From NCBI GenBank assembly GCA_018242665.1, contig JAFEBL010000020.1, forward strand, positions 1 through 64,000: a stretch of DNA of 64,000 nucleotides. The letters are read 5' to 3'. Positions 1 to 8,695 of this stretch are shown here, in pieces; position 1 is the stretch's first letter; every line of letters begins with the position of its first letter. This DNA comes from Nitrospira sp. GTDB lineage: Bacteria; Nitrospirota; Nitrospiria; Nitrospirales; Nitrospiraceae. The translations under genes and the position numbers were made by a program. The notes under the pieces are model-generated. The model had not been told where the DNA came from, made no database searches, and worked only from the letters and a program-made list of their open reading frames with translations.

Positions 1-76
1 TGGCTCCCCGGGCAGGACTCGAACCTGCGACCAGCCGGTTAACAGCCGGCTGCTCTACCAACTGAGCTACCGGGGA
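1..76 (-). tRNA. tRNA-Asn (anticodon GUU)
   Basis: Read on the minus strand this is a complete 76-nt cloverleaf. The acceptor arm TCCCCGG pairs with CCGGGGA, followed by discriminator G and an encoded CCA at the window edge. The D-arm AGCTCAGTTGGTAGAGC and the T-loop GGTTCGAGTCC are canonical. The anticodon loop CTGTTAA gives anticodon GTT, decoding AAC/AAU as asparagine. The gene lies downstream of a small acidic protein gene on the same strand. Confidence 0.97.
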
Positions 77-136
77 ATGAAGACTTCAAGAACCGACGCA
101 TTGTAACAAAACTCATGTCCGAAGGGGGAGACTTTT

Positions 137-406
137 TTAGATATCGAAGTCATCTGTCTCATCTTCATCGGATAACGCATCGGTGTTGCCCTCTGCCAAG
201 GCGGCAAAGTGCCTGGCCCAGGTGAGATACAAATTTCCACTGTCACGCATCGTATCCGCGGCCTTCACCAGCTTCTCCGCCAACTCAGGGTCTTTCCCTT
301 CCGCATGGATAGCCGCGGCGCGTTGTTCCAGAATCTTCGGGTATTCGTGAAGGAGGCCGGAAATGTTGCGGAGAAGTTCGTCGAGCACATTGTCTTCCTG
401 TTCCAT
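137..406 (-). CDS. small acidic hypothetical protein (89 aa)
   Basis: I do not recognise this protein. It is 89 residues, mostly helical in composition, with an acidic tail ending in SDEDETDDFDI. It has no signal peptide, membrane segment or metal motif. The start is supported by AAAAGGAA just upstream of the ATG. It lies after the terminator of the oxidoreductase operon and before tRNA-Asn, all on the minus strand. The good ribosome binding site and plausible composition argue that it is real; the overlapping frames here are best read as shadows. Function unknown; a cytoplasmic accessory protein is only a guess. Confidence 0.6.
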   Translation of the reverse strand: MEQEDNVLDELLRNISGLLHEYPKILEQRAAAIHAEGKDPELAEKLVKAADTMRDSGNLYLTWARHFAALAEGNTDALSDEDETDDFDI

Positions 407-436
407 TTCCTTTTCATCCTCTCCTGCAGGCCTGTA

Positions 437-471
437 ACAAAAAACCCCACGGCGGCGGCGCCATGGGGTTT
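437..471 (-). terminator. Rho-independent terminator of the oxidoreductase operon
   Basis: On the minus strand AAACCCCA (471-464) pairs with TGGGGTTT (449-442) around a GC-rich loop. The T-rich run TTTTTTGTTAC follows. It sits 25 bases after the stop of the last subunit gene, where an operon end is expected. Confidence 0.85.
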
Positions 472-495
472 GATGAAGAGCCTGTATGGCTCGGT

Positions 496-774
496 CTAGC
501 CTTGGTACGCTTGCCCTAGGGCTGCCGATTCGCCCTTACGATTGATTAATTCACCTGTCGCGCTGACTGCTTGCATGACAATGGCTTCATGTTTTGCGGC
601 GTTACACACGACCACGCATAATTCGCAGCCCTTGCATCGGTCGATGTTAACCTCTGCGACCATCTTGGAGACGTTGAGATCCAAGCAATTAGCCTCTGGG
701 CAATACATAATGCAGAGGCGGCACCCCTTCTTTGCAGTGCATTTCTCATCGATCACTTGTGCAACGTTATACAT
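496..774 (-). CDS. 2-oxoacid:ferredoxin oxidoreductase, delta (ferredoxin-like) subunit
   Basis: A 92-residue iron-sulfur protein with two cysteine clusters, CTAKKGCRLCIMYC near residues 12-25 and CKGCELCVVVC near 47-57. These fit two [4Fe-4S] clusters of the bacterial ferredoxin fold. In this enzyme family the delta subunit relays electrons between the thiamine diphosphate site and external ferredoxin. It is the last gene of a five-gene minus-strand run, 24 bases after the gamma subunit gene, and is followed by a clear terminator. AAGGAA precedes the ATG. The family assignment is firm from neighbours and motifs; whether the complex prefers pyruvate or 2-oxoglutarate cannot be read from this subunit. 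Confidence 0.9.
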   Translation of the reverse strand: MYNVAQVIDEKCTAKKGCRLCIMYCPEANCLDLNVSKMVAEVNIDRCKGCELCVVVCNAAKHEAIVMQAVSATGELINRKGESAALGQAYQG

Positions 775-798
775 GTGGCTGGATTCCTTTTCTTGCGC

Positions 799-1506
799 TC
801 ACGCTGCGACAGCGGGGTTGCCCACCTTCAGCTCAATCTTATTCTTTTCGGCCCATTCGCTGGCGATTTCATAAGCCCGCTTGACGGTGGCAAAGTTCTT
901 CTGGAGCAGCATTTCTTTCTTGGCGAACTTTTTCTTGATGGCTTCGTCTAGCGAGGCTGTTCCGCCGGAGGCCACGAACTTTTTCCCGAATCGCTCCTGC
1001 AGCGCACCGTCCAGGGCTTCCATGGACACGCACTTGGTAATGCCGGCGACCGAGCCAATCATGGTCATATTCGTGGACAATTCCGTCCCGGCGATCTCAA
1101 TGGCCAGTTCCGTTCCGGCAATGTAGAACACGGCGACATTCAAGTCCTTCAACCGCTCAATATCTTCCTCTGACAGGAGATTCTGAGCAGAGTTGATAAT
1201 GACGATGCCACCTTCTTTGATGCCGGAGTAGAAGGGCATAGTGTAGCTCTTCCCCATGGTAATGACCTGAGGATGAAATACTTGGATCACGTCCGGGAAG
1301 ACCAACTCGCCTCGGTCGTAGATGCGTTCAATGCCGATTCGGCAGTAGCTTTCTGCCGGAGCCATACGCTTTTCGGCTCCAAAAAACGGATTGGAGATCG
1401 AAAACTTTCCATCCCGATTGGCTGCCATAGCCATCACGTGGGCTGCAGTGACGGCTCCCTGACCGCCGAGCCCGGACATACGGATATTCAGTCTCTTCTT
1501 AATCAT
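799..1506 (-). CDS. 2-oxoacid:ferredoxin oxidoreductase, gamma subunit
   Basis: A 235-residue protein of the pyruvate/ketoisovalerate oxidoreductase gamma family. It starts with the typical RMSGLGGQGAVTAAHVMA segment (residues 9-26) and continues with FFGAEKRMAPAESYCRIG, the usual family layout. This subunit holds part of the CoA/substrate-facing domain in the multi-subunit enzymes. GGAGGTCGTTC precedes the ATG. It lies 17 bases after the beta gene in the same operon, so co-translation and assembly of the subunits is likely. Length matches five-subunit enzymes of reductive-TCA organisms. Confidence 0.92.
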   Translation of the reverse strand: MIKKRLNIRMSGLGGQGAVTAAHVMAMAANRDGKFSISNPFFGAEKRMAPAESYCRIGIERIYDRGELVFPDVIQVFHPQVITMGKSYTMPFYSGIKEGGIVIINSAQNLLSEEDIERLKDLNVAVFYIAGTELAIEIAGTELSTNMTMIGSVAGITKCVSMEALDGALQERFGKKFVASGGTASLDEAIKKKFAKKEMLLQKNFATVKRAYEIASEWAEKNKIELKVGNPAVAA

Positions 1507-1523
1507 GAACGACCTCCGATTCG

Positions 1524-2426
1524 TTAAGCCTTCCCGGCCAATTGCTTTGCCGCAGCCTTGCGCTCTTTGTCTTTTGCTGCCAGCTCGGCCAGAAGTTGCT
1601 TGGCTGGTTCGCTGACGTATTCTTTGTAGGCAAACCGCTCGGTCGGCTTTTCAGAATCGCGCATTTCTTGAAGGCCTTCCATGCTGTTCTTGCCGATTTC
1701 CAGGATGCACGGCGTGTACAGCTGGATATAGGTCGGACCGATTTCGCGGGCGATCAACACTGAGTTCCGAATCACTTTCTCAACGAGCGATGGTTTGCTC
1801 ACGGTGCAGTTCACGACATAGTGACACCCAGACTCACGTGCGATCTCCGGAAGGCGAACCTTATCAAACAGCTTTCCCACCGGCGCCATTTTGGCGACGA
1901 AGCCCTTCTGCATCAATCCGCTTTCCTGTCCACCGGTATTCGCGTACAGCTCGTTGTCAAAACAGATGGTGGTGAACTTCTCCTGGCGGAACCAGGCCTG
2001 CAACGTCATGTCGAGACCGATGTCGACCGTTGCTCCGTCACCAGCCAACACGACCACGTCCTTCACCCGATCCGGGAAACGGACGCTGAGGGCTCGTTTC
2101 AAACCGGAGGCAATGGCATTCTGGTTGCCAAACAGAGAGTGAATGTTGTGCACAGCTACCATGGGGAATACCAGGCTGGTGCAGCCCGTGGAGCCGACCA
2201 TCACCGTGTCTTCCGGATTGGGGAGGGAAGCGAGAATGTAACGGAACGCCATGGACTCAGGACAGCCGGCGCACAGGGAGTGCTGTTCAATCAATTCCTT
2301 CGATGTGCCGATGTCCTTCCACCCACGGTCCTCCTTGCCATAGGTGGCACTCTGGACCAGGTCCTGATAATCCGATGGCATGATGTCATATAGATCCGGC
2401 GAAATTTTGATTCGCTCTTTGCTCAT
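1524..2426 (-). CDS. 2-oxoacid:ferredoxin oxidoreductase, beta (thiamine diphosphate) subunit
   Basis: A 300-residue subunit carrying the thiamine diphosphate site. CAGCPESMAFRYI (residues 52-64) provides family cysteines, and GDGATVDIGLD followed by NELYANTGGQ is the ThDP/Mg-binding signature with the substrate-side NTGGQ. It catalyses, with the alpha subunit, reversible CoA-dependent decarboxylation of a 2-oxoacid. In reductive-TCA organisms the enzyme runs in the carboxylating direction. The strong ribosome site GAGGAGGCATAC precedes the ATG. The charged, lysine-rich C-terminus (KDKERKAAAK) is an extension of unclear role. Confidence 0.93.
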   Translation of the reverse strand: MSKERIKISPDLYDIMPSDYQDLVQSATYGKEDRGWKDIGTSKELIEQHSLCAGCPESMAFRYILASLPNPEDTVMVGSTGCTSLVFPMVAVHNIHSLFGNQNAIASGLKRALSVRFPDRVKDVVVLAGDGATVDIGLDMTLQAWFRQEKFTTICFDNELYANTGGQESGLMQKGFVAKMAPVGKLFDKVRLPEIARESGCHYVVNCTVSKPSLVEKVIRNSVLIAREIGPTYIQLYTPCILEIGKNSMEGLQEMRDSEKPTERFAYKEYVSEPAKQLLAELAAKDKERKAAAKQLAGKA

Positions 2427-2493
2427 GTATGCCTCCTCACGGCGTGTCTATCGGGATAAGTAATCAGTCAGTTCTCAACAAAGCCGCAACGGC

Positions 2494-3705
2494 TCAGCTA
2501 CCTCTGCCGGCGAGTGACTCGGAACGCAACCCAAGCGCCGTCTTAATTTCGGATACGATAATTTCCGGTGGCATCGTCATTCCACCGCAAACATGTGGCC
2601 CAGCGTGGACACGTTCGCTATTAGGAATGGTCGCCTTGATTTCTTTGGCCAGCCACCCCGTCACATTAAATTCCGGGACGAAGATGTGTTTAGCATTCTT
2701 GGTCGCTTCTCGAATCTCTTCTCCTGGCCATGGCCGGAGAGACTTGACCTTCACGAGCCCGCAACGGACACCCTCATCCTCCAGAAGGCGGATGGCTTCG
2801 CGTCCTTGAGACACCGCCGTGCCGGATGCCACGATCATAACTTCAGCATCGCCGTTTTCGGTATCGATGAGGCCGTCCAACCAATGAATCGTGTGCTTTC
2901 TTGACCGTTCCACCGCCGCCCAGACTTCCTGCTGCCAGCTGGCATGGGTGGCGTAGCTGATGTAGTTGCTCTTCATGACGAATGGATCCCGCATCATGCG
3001 AACAGGCGGGCATTCCATATCCATGCAGGGAACTGGCGACCGGTAGGGATCATACGGCGGCAGGCACATATCGGTAGGAGTCAGATTGACCACGTCCTTG
3101 GTGTGCGTCACAAAGAATCCGTCGCAACATAGTGCGAGAGGCAAGTGCACATCCGGTTCTTCCGACACCATGTATCCTTTGAGGATCCAGTCGAAAAAGT
3201 CTTGGGCCGTTTCTGCATGCCAGACCAGCATGCCTGTATTCAGGAGATACGCAATTTCCAACGTGTCCGGTTGAATCGACAAGGGTGAGTTGATACCACG
3301 GCAGGTGACGATCATTTGAATCGGCAGTCTGGCTCCGGCCCACATCGGGAAGTTTTCCATTGCCCGCATGGTGCCTGGACCAGCCGTCGTTGTGAATACT
3401 CTCGCTCCGCCGAATGCCGCCCCTGCACATTGAGACATGACGGCAAATTCACTTTCGCCCCGGAAATAATCCCCGATGTACCCCTCGGCAAATAGCTCGC
3501 CGATGAGGGCTGCCGCTTCGCTTTGCGGGGTAATGGGGTAGGCAATCATGACATCGCAGCTGGCACGTCGGATGGCTTCTTTGATGACCTCGCTTCCCGT
3601 ATAGAAGGAAGGCTTGCGAGGGGCCTCATTCAGCATTTTCCAAGGATCTGTGTAGGTCTGGCCCTTTTTATTTTGTGTCCCGATGTGGGATTTCGTTTCC
3701 GCCAT
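2494..3705 (-). CDS. 2-oxoacid:ferredoxin oxidoreductase, alpha subunit
   Basis: A 403-residue subunit with YPITPQSEAA near residue 56, the pyrimidine-binding signature of this family. TTAGPGTMRAMENFPMWAG follows, and a C-terminal domain II (VASGTAVSQGREAIRLLEDEG). It forms the active centre with the beta subunit. GAAAGGAGGCC precedes the ATG. The gene lies between the epsilon-like and beta genes. Five separate subunits (alpha, beta, gamma, delta, epsilon) are characteristic of reductive-TCA enzymes from Hydrogenobacter-like and Nitrospira lineages. I cannot separate a pyruvate enzyme from a 2-oxoglutarate enzyme by reading alone, so no gene symbol is given. Confidence 0.93.
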   Translation of the reverse strand: MAETKSHIGTQNKKGQTYTDPWKMLNEAPRKPSFYTGSEVIKEAIRRASCDVMIAYPITPQSEAAALIGELFAEGYIGDYFRGESEFAVMSQCAGAAFGGARVFTTTAGPGTMRAMENFPMWAGARLPIQMIVTCRGINSPLSIQPDTLEIAYLLNTGMLVWHAETAQDFFDWILKGYMVSEEPDVHLPLALCCDGFFVTHTKDVVNLTPTDMCLPPYDPYRSPVPCMDMECPPVRMMRDPFVMKSNYISYATHASWQQEVWAAVERSRKHTIHWLDGLIDTENGDAEVMIVASGTAVSQGREAIRLLEDEGVRCGLVKVKSLRPWPGEEIREATKNAKHIFVPEFNVTGWLAKEIKATIPNSERVHAGPHVCGGMTMPPEIIVSEIKTALGLRSESLAGRGS

Positions 3706-3746
3706 GGACGCGGCCTCCTTTCAATCGTTGTCAGTGCTTCAAATGG

Positions 3747-4382
3747 TTAATTCGAAGCGCCGGTCTTGGCTGCTGCCAGCCTTGGTTTAACGGTCCCTTT
3801 TAATTTGCGGATCCACTCGCCCAGTTTCAGGATTTTTTCGACGCTCGCATCTCTGAATGACAGCATGGCGTCTTCGTGTCCGGCTTGTGCGCACATCGCA
3901 ACAGTGTAGCAAGAGGTACCGCCGCGGATGATTTTCAGGGACAAGTTTGCCTGATGGCAGTGCACCCCGATAAACATGCAGCAGTCAATCTTGTTATGCC
4001 AGATCGTGAGGTTGGGATGATTCGGGTTAATTTCGACTTCGGGGTTGATCTTGGGATACTTCGGACGATAGTCCGGCATGGGGATCAGCATCGGCTTTTG
4101 GCCGGGCTGTACGCATTCCTTCAATGTTTCGTAAAGGCTTCGAACTGCCGCGGCTTTTTTTGCGGCTTTTTCATTCCATGCCCACAGAACGAGCGGGCCA
4201 GGGAAAATGGTTGGAACTTGTGCCATCAGGAACTGGCGTGCTGCCTCTTCGTAGGCTTTTTCTTCCGGAACGATCACGCCATTGATATGAGCCTCGCCAG
4301 GGTTGGGAAGATAAATTCCCATCGAGGCTGCGGCCGGGGGCAGGAAGTGTTCTGGGCCTGGTAACACGCGATACTGAGTCAT
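3747..4382 (-). CDS. 2-oxoacid:ferredoxin oxidoreductase, epsilon subunit (CO-dehydrogenase beta-like family)
   Basis: The first gene of the operon, 211 residues from the ATG at 4382; an upstream TTG at 4412 would add ten residues. It resembles the small extra subunit of five-subunit oxidoreductases, often labelled carbon monoxide dehydrogenase beta subunit family. Visible features are WHNKIDCCMFIGVHCHQ (about 133-149) and GTSCYTVAMCAQAGHEDAM, with several Cys and His that could bind metal. No canonical ferredoxin motif is present. The name in databases is probably misleading; context ties it to the oxidoreductase complex. AGAGAG and CAGG precede the chosen start. Confidence 0.8.
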   Translation of the reverse strand: MTQYRVLPGPEHFLPPAAASMGIYLPNPGEAHINGVIVPEEKAYEEAARQFLMAQVPTIFPGPLVLWAWNEKAAKKAAAVRSLYETLKECVQPGQKPMLIPMPDYRPKYPKINPEVEINPNHPNLTIWHNKIDCCMFIGVHCHQANLSLKIIRGGTSCYTVAMCAQAGHEDAMLSFRDASVEKILKLGEWIRKLKGTVKPRLAAAKTGASN

Positions 4383-4591
4383 TCGAACCTGCTCTCTTTT
4401 TGGGGTTAACAAACTTGGAGAAGGGACACCATCGGTTAAAGCGTGGGGTCAACGCACTCTATGCTTCCTCGATGTTTTTCTGCAACACAGCAGAAGGCCC
4501 ACTTTGGGGAAATTTAGGGCCAGCGCGTATGAAGGCACTTAGGTCTTTTGAACTACAGAAGTCAAGCCCGCAGAAACATTGCTAAGTACGC

Positions 4592-4621
4592 ATTATAGGT
4601 GGCAATCTTTGAAGTTGTCAA
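4592..4621 (-). promoter_or_regulatory. sigma-70 promoter of the oxidoreductase operon
   Basis: On the minus strand a perfect TTGACA (4621-4616) and a perfect TATAAT (4597-4592) are separated by 18 bases. Transcription would begin near 4585, about 200 bases before the first start codon at 4382. The stretch 4383-4744 holds no gene I can support; besides this promoter it contains a short GGCCC...GGGCC inverted repeat in the leader. Confidence 0.85.
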
Positions 4622-4744
4622 TCGAGGCACCGCACAGATTGCCACATCATTGTCGCCGTTGTAGCGAGTGCGCGTGAGTCATCACCAGAGTGAGAAAATA
4701 AGGCGGGTGCTTGCCATGTAGATGATCCTGCCAGGGAACTTCGA

Positions 4745-5035
4745 TTAGGTCGAGGAAGGTGGAGCAGGCAACACCTGATGAAAGGGATGAACCTCAACTC
4801 GTTCAAAAATACCGTGGACTGTATAGGGATCTTCGGCGGCAAACTGTTTGGCTTCTTCAAGCGAGGAAGCCTCAATGATGATCAGGCTGCCGGCTTGATC
4901 TGTGAACGGTCCCGCCAGCAATACTTTGCCTTGGCGATTGAGGGGCTCTAAGTTGGCAAGGTGTGCAGGGCGGTGGATTTTTCGCTTGGCTTGACCGTCA
5001 GGCCCATCAAAACCAAGAATAACGAATTTCATCAC
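4745..5035 (-). CDS. YciI-like domain protein
   Basis: A 96-residue protein with the compact ferredoxin-like alpha+beta YciI fold. FVILGFDGPDGQAKR is the first strand, the HRPAHLANLEPL helix carries the conserved His, then GKVLLAGPFTDQAGSLII and EEAKQFAAEDPY follow, with HGIFERVEVHPF at the end. Family members are small, often uncharacterised, putative dehydratase/chlorohydrolase-like proteins. It begins 3 bases after the stop of the DUF2203 gene, so the two are co-transcribed. No substrate can be deduced. An ATG one codon downstream is an equally good start. Confidence 0.8.
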   Translation of the reverse strand: MMKFVILGFDGPDGQAKRKIHRPAHLANLEPLNRQGKVLLAGPFTDQAGSLIIIEASSLEEAKQFAAEDPYTVHGIFERVEVHPFHQVLPAPPSST

Positions 5036-5038
5036 GAC

Positions 5039-5467
5039 TCAATCGTCCCTTCCTGAGGCAGCGGCTCCGTCCAGCGGGTGGCGATCTTTATAGCCGCAGG
5101 AGGTCTCGTGCCACCACCGGATTTCGTCCTCGCCGTATTTCCAGCAGAGATACACAATGCGGCCTTCATGCTGATAGGGAAAGTCACACAGGCCTAGGTC
5201 GACGTCTTTCACCACTACACCCAGCTCATGAATCGCTTGCAGATTGCCGCTGATTTCGTGCAGGGCCTGAATATAGGTCGCACCGGCTGAGCTGCCACCG
5301 CCAAGCGAGGCATTGGCGCTGGCCTTCTGAATTTCGGCTTTGGTGTTTGTGATGACGGTCTTGGCCCGACGGACGGTGGTAAACCGCTGTTTTAGTTGAG
5401 GGAGAAGCTCATTGGCCTCAGTCAACGTGAAGATGCGGTCAGGCGTGTCGTGGTCAGATTTTGCCAT
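5039..5467 (-). CDS. DUF2203 family protein
   Basis: A 142-residue protein from the ATG at 5467; a GTG at 5494 preceded by AGAAGGG is an alternative start. The sequence FTLTEANELLPQLKQ followed by helices, then the C-terminal VVVKDVDLGLCDFP, GRIVYLCWKYGEDEIRWWHE matches the DUF2203 family. That family of small cytoplasmic proteins has no established function. It is the first gene of a two-gene unit with the YciI-like gene. The aromatic, acidic C-terminus (EIRWWHE) is the best-conserved part of the family as I know it. Confidence 0.8.
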   Translation of the reverse strand: MAKSDHDTPDRIFTLTEANELLPQLKQRFTTVRRAKTVITNTKAEIQKASANASLGGGSSAGATYIQALHEISGNLQAIHELGVVVKDVDLGLCDFPYQHEGRIVYLCWKYGEDEIRWWHETSCGYKDRHPLDGAAASGRDD

Positions 5468-5619
5468 GCGTGTGTCCCGCGGGATCTTTAACACAACCCT
5501 TCTCGGGCTGCAACCGAGAGCCGATCAACCACCGGGGCATACCAGCACCCTGAATGGAAAGCTCAGGATACAGGAGCCAATTGCCTCGATGCGAAACCAC
5601 TTCCAGGCCCTTTAATATG

Positions 5620-5648
5620 TTGACAACGTGCTGGGTGGACGCTAATAT
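5620..5648 (+). promoter_or_regulatory. sigma-70 promoter upstream of rho, with a long leader
   Basis: TTGACA (5620-5625) and TAATAT (5643-5648) are spaced by 17 bases. If used, transcription starts near 5655 and leaves about 300 bases of untranslated leader before rho. A second TTGACA at about 5833 lacks a good -10. The stretch 5468-5962 contains no gene I can support. Confidence 0.65.
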
Positions 5649-5962
5649 CTGAATAACTTCGTGCTCTAGATAAAACGCATTACCTCTGTACGTCAGCTCC
5701 CGAGACCCATCTCAATCGTAAAATATCCCAAGGCAGTGCAGCGACAAGTCTTGAATAGTGGGTTACTGTCGTTTCCGCAAAATCTCAATTGAAAACGCCT
5801 TCATCTAACGCGATCCTGCCATAAGACAACCAATAGGTTGACAGCCAGACCATCACTTCCGTGAATTCGTTCATGAGTACTCAATCGTATGTCTCATTTT
5901 GGGGAGCTATCGGGTTGAGAGCCTGATAGGGAAGAGGTATGACACAGGTTAAAGGGGAAGTT

Positions 5963-7210
5963 ATGCATCTCGCGGAGCTCAAACAGAAGTCGATTGCCGA
6001 CCTGAATGATGTCGCGAGAGAATTAAAGATCGAAGGTGCGGCAAACCTTCGCAAGCAAGAACTCATCTTCGCCATTTTGCAGGCGCAGACCGAGAAAAAC
6101 GGGGTTGTCTTCGGCGAAGGGGTGTTGGAAACGCTCCCGGACGGCTTCGGATTTCTCCGCGCCCCCGATTCAAACTATCTGCCGGGCCCGGACGACATCT
6201 ATATTTCCCCATCCCAGATCCGTCGATTCAATCTCCGGACGGGCGACATTGTCTCTGGACAAATCCGTCCCCCGAAGGAGAGTGAGCGGTATTTCGCCTT
6301 ACTGAAGGTGGAAAAGGTCAACTACGAGGATCCGGAAGTCGCGCGCGACAAGATTCTGTTCGATAACCTTACGCCGCTCTATCCCGAGGAACGCCTCAAC
6401 CTTGAGTTTGATCGCGAAGAATACTGTACGCGCGTCATGGACCTCACGACCCCGATCGGGAAAGGCCAGCGGGGCCTCATCGTCGCGGCTCCCCGAACTG
6501 GTAAGACGATGCTGTTGCAGGCCATCGCCCGCGCGATTCTCAAGAATCATAAAGAAGTCACACTCATTGTCCTGTTGATTGATGAACGTCCGGAAGAAGT
6601 CACGGACTGGCAGCGTCAGGTCAAAGCGGAAGTCATCAGTTCGACCTTTGATGAACCGGCTCAACGGCATGCTCAGGTCGCCGAAATGGTACTGGAGAAG
6701 GCGAAGCGGCTTGTTGAACATAAGAAGGATGTGGTCATCCTGCTCGATAGCATCACGCGGTTGGCACGGGCTTACAACACCATCGCTCCTCCCAGCGGGA
6801 AGGTACTCTCAGGCGGTCTGGATTCCAATGCCTTACAGCGGCCGAAGCGCTTCTTCGGCGCAGCCAGAAACATTGAAAACGGCGGCAGTTTGACCATCAT
6901 GGCGACCGCCCTGATCGACACCGGCAGCCGTATGGACGATGTGATTTTCGAAGAGTTCAAGGGAACCGGCAACATGGAAGTGCACTTGGATCGGCGGTTG
7001 GCTGATAAGCGTCTCTTCCCCGCCATCGATATCAGCCAGTCCGGTACCCGTAAGGAGGAGTTGCTGGTTGACCGCGACCGGTTGAACAAGATGTGGATCC
7101 TGCGAAAGGTCTTGAGCCCGTTGGGGACGATGGAGGCGATGGAGTTCCTGATGGACAAGATTGGCGGAACCAAAACCAATCAGGAGTTTTTGCAATCGAT
7201 GAACCGGTAG
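5963..7210 (+). CDS. rho: transcription termination factor Rho
   Basis: A 415-residue hexameric RNA helicase that ends transcription of untranslated RNA. The N-terminal Rho_N helix bundle ([20 protein letters not shown]) is followed by the cold-shock RNA-binding domain ([17 protein letters not shown]). The RecA-like motor has Walker A in [13 protein letters not shown], Walker B in [17 protein letters not shown] and the Q-loop/R-loop region [23 protein letters not shown] chose the ATG at 5963 because it gives the family's usual N-terminus and follows AAAGGGGAAG; an ATG at 5939 adds eight residues and also has a purine-rich site. Confidence 0.97.
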   Translation: MHLAELKQKSIADLNDVARELKIEGAANLRKQELIFAILQAQTEKNGVVFGEGVLETLPDGFGFLRAPDSNYLPGPDDIYISPSQIRRFNLRTGDIVSGQIRPPKESERYFALLKVEKVNYEDPEVARDKILFDNLTPLYPEERLNLEFDREEYCTRVMDLTTPIGKGQRGLIVAAPRTGKTMLLQAIARAILKNHKEVTLIVLLIDERPEEVTDWQRQVKAEVISSTFDEPAQRHAQVAEMVLEKAKRLVEHKKDVVILLDSITRLARAYNTIAPPSGKVLSGGLDSNALQRPKRFFGAARNIENGGSLTIMATALIDTGSRMDDVIFEEFKGTGNMEVHLDRRLADKRLFPAIDISQSGTRKEELLVDRDRLNKMWILRKVLSPLGTMEAMEFLMDKIGGTKTNQEFLQSMNR

Positions 7211-7309
7211 GTTGCCGCTTGCCAGTGCGGGTGACTCCAGTGTAAAGTCACGCACCCTGGCGAGCAGGATCGAACGAGTCAACGAATCACGGGCAGTAGA
7301 GGAGCAAGC

Positions 7310-7516
7310 ATGCAAAAGGGAATTCATCCAGTCTACCGGGAAGCGACGGTGCATTGCGCTTGCGGGAATACGTTCAAGACGCGATCGACCATCGGAGACA
7401 TCAAAGTCGACATTTGTGCAGGATGCCATCCGTTCTTTACGGGCACGCAGAAAATCGTCGATACGGAAGGGCGTGTCGAACGGTTCAAGAAGAAGTACGC
7501 CAAAAAAGATAAGTAG
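7310..7516 (+). CDS. rpmE: 50S ribosomal protein L31
   Basis: A 68-residue protein beginning [19 protein letters not shown], the L31 signature. CAC near residue 16 and CAGC near residue 36 form the four-cysteine zinc site, so this is the zinc-containing type of L31. It follows rho at about 100 bases and is followed by a strong terminator. The basic tail KKYAKKDK contacts rRNA in the family. Rho-rpmE adjacency is common in bacteria. Confidence 0.97.
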   Translation: MQKGIHPVYREATVHCACGNTFKTRSTIGDIKVDICAGCHPFFTGTQKIVDTEGRVERFKKKYAKKDK

Positions 7517-7537
7517 GCCCAGTCAGGACATCACGGA

Positions 7538-7576
7538 GACCCTGCTTCCTTTTTGGGGCAGGGTCTTTTGTTTTTT
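7538..7576 (+). terminator. Rho-independent terminator after rpmE
   Basis: GACCCTGC (7538-7545) pairs with GCAGGGTC (7558-7565) and is followed by TTTTGTTTTTT. Because prfA starts only 37 bases later, the downstream operon needs read-through or its own promoter. Confidence 0.88.
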
Positions 7577-7612
7577 GGGGGTGATGCGGGCAACGGCCGG
7601 AATGGGCGGAGT

Positions 7613-8695
7613 ATGGAAGACGGGTTGATCAAGAAGTGGGAGGGGATGGCGGCGAGGTACCAGGAGCTGACCAATCAGCTGATGGACCCGACTGTCCTCA
7701 ATCAACCGGGCATGATTCATAAGCTCAACAAAGAGCGAACCGAATTAGAAGAAGCCGCACAGCATTTTGTGGTTTACCGCGAGGCGAAGAAGCAGCTCGA
7801 GGATGTGGCGGCCATGCTTCAGGATCCTTCCACGGGTGCCGACATGAAGCAGCTGTTTGCCGAGGAAAGCGAGCAACTCAATCAGCAGGTGCTGGAGCTG
7901 GAAGCCCGCGCCAAGGATTTCTTGACGCCGAAAGACCCGCGCGATGAGAAGAACATGTTTCTCGAAATCCGGGCGGGAACGGGTGGGGATGAAGCCGCGC
8001 TGTTTGCGGGGGATCTCTTCCGCATGTATGTCAAATATGCCGAGCGTCATCGCCTGCGGCTGGAAGTGGTTGACGCCTCCGAGACCGGTATCGGCGGCTA
8101 TCGTGAGGTGATCGCCCTGTTGGAAGGTAAGGGGGCATTTGGACGCCTCAGGTATGAAAGCGGTGTGCACCGTGTGCAACGGGTCCCGACCACGGAAGCC
8201 AGTGGAAGAATTCATACTTCGACGGTCACGGTTGCGGTGATGCCCGAGGTAGACGAGGTCGATGTGCACATTGACCAGAAAGATTTGCGCATCGACACGT
8301 TCTGCTCCTCAGGCGCAGGCGGACAAAGCGTCAACACAACGTATTCAGCCGTTCGCATTACGCACATCCCCACCGGGGTGGTGGTCAGTTGCCAGGATGA
8401 GCGGTCGCAGCTCAAAAACCGTACCAAAGCTATGCGCACCCTGCGCGCGCGGATCGTGGAGGCCGAGCGGGAGAAGCAGGAAGCGGCGATCGCACAAGAC
8501 CGAAAGTCTCAGGTCGGGACAGGTGATCGGAGCGAAAAAATCCGCACCTACAATTTCCCGCAAAACCGAGTGACTGATCATCGGATCGGTTTGACGGTGC
8601 ATAAGCTTGATCAGGTTCTAGCAGGCGACCTGGAAGAGATTGTTCAGGCGTTGCGTGCGCACTATGAGCACTTGGCCAGCCTGGAGGCAAAGTGA
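7613..8695 (+). CDS. prfA: peptide chain release factor 1
   Basis: A 360-residue class I release factor that reads UAA and UAG and releases the finished peptide. The GGQ loop is visible ([17 protein letters not shown]) and is the target of PrmC methylation. [15 protein letters not shown] includes the PxT codon-reading tripeptide of RF1 (here PTT). The start at 7613 follows GGGCGGAG and gives the family N-terminus; a longer frame starting at 7553 would run through the terminator and is rejected. The stop overlaps the GTG of prmC, so the two products are probably made together. Confidence 0.97.
   Translation: MEDGLIKKWEGMAARYQELTNQLMDPTVLNQPGMIHKLNKERTELEEAAQHFVVYREAKKQLEDVAAMLQDPSTGADMKQLFAEESEQLNQQVLELEARAKDFLTPKDPRDEKNMFLEIRAGTGGDEAALFAGDLFRMYVKYAERHRLRLEVVDASETGIGGYREVIALLEGKGAFGRLRYESGVHRVQRVPTTEASGRIHTSTVTVAVMPEVDEVDVHIDQKDLRIDTFCSSGAGGQSVNTTYSAVRITHIPTGVVVSCQDERSQLKNRTKAMRTLRARIVEAEREKQEAAIAQDRKSQVGTGDRSEKIRTYNFPQNRVTDHRIGLTVHKLDQVLAGDLEEIVQALRAHYEHLASLEAK

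Noticed and set aside
7219-7262. terminator between rho and rpmE
   Set aside because: GCCAG/CTGGC and GTGACT/AGTCAC can pair but with mismatched spacing and no U-tract; too weak to annotate.
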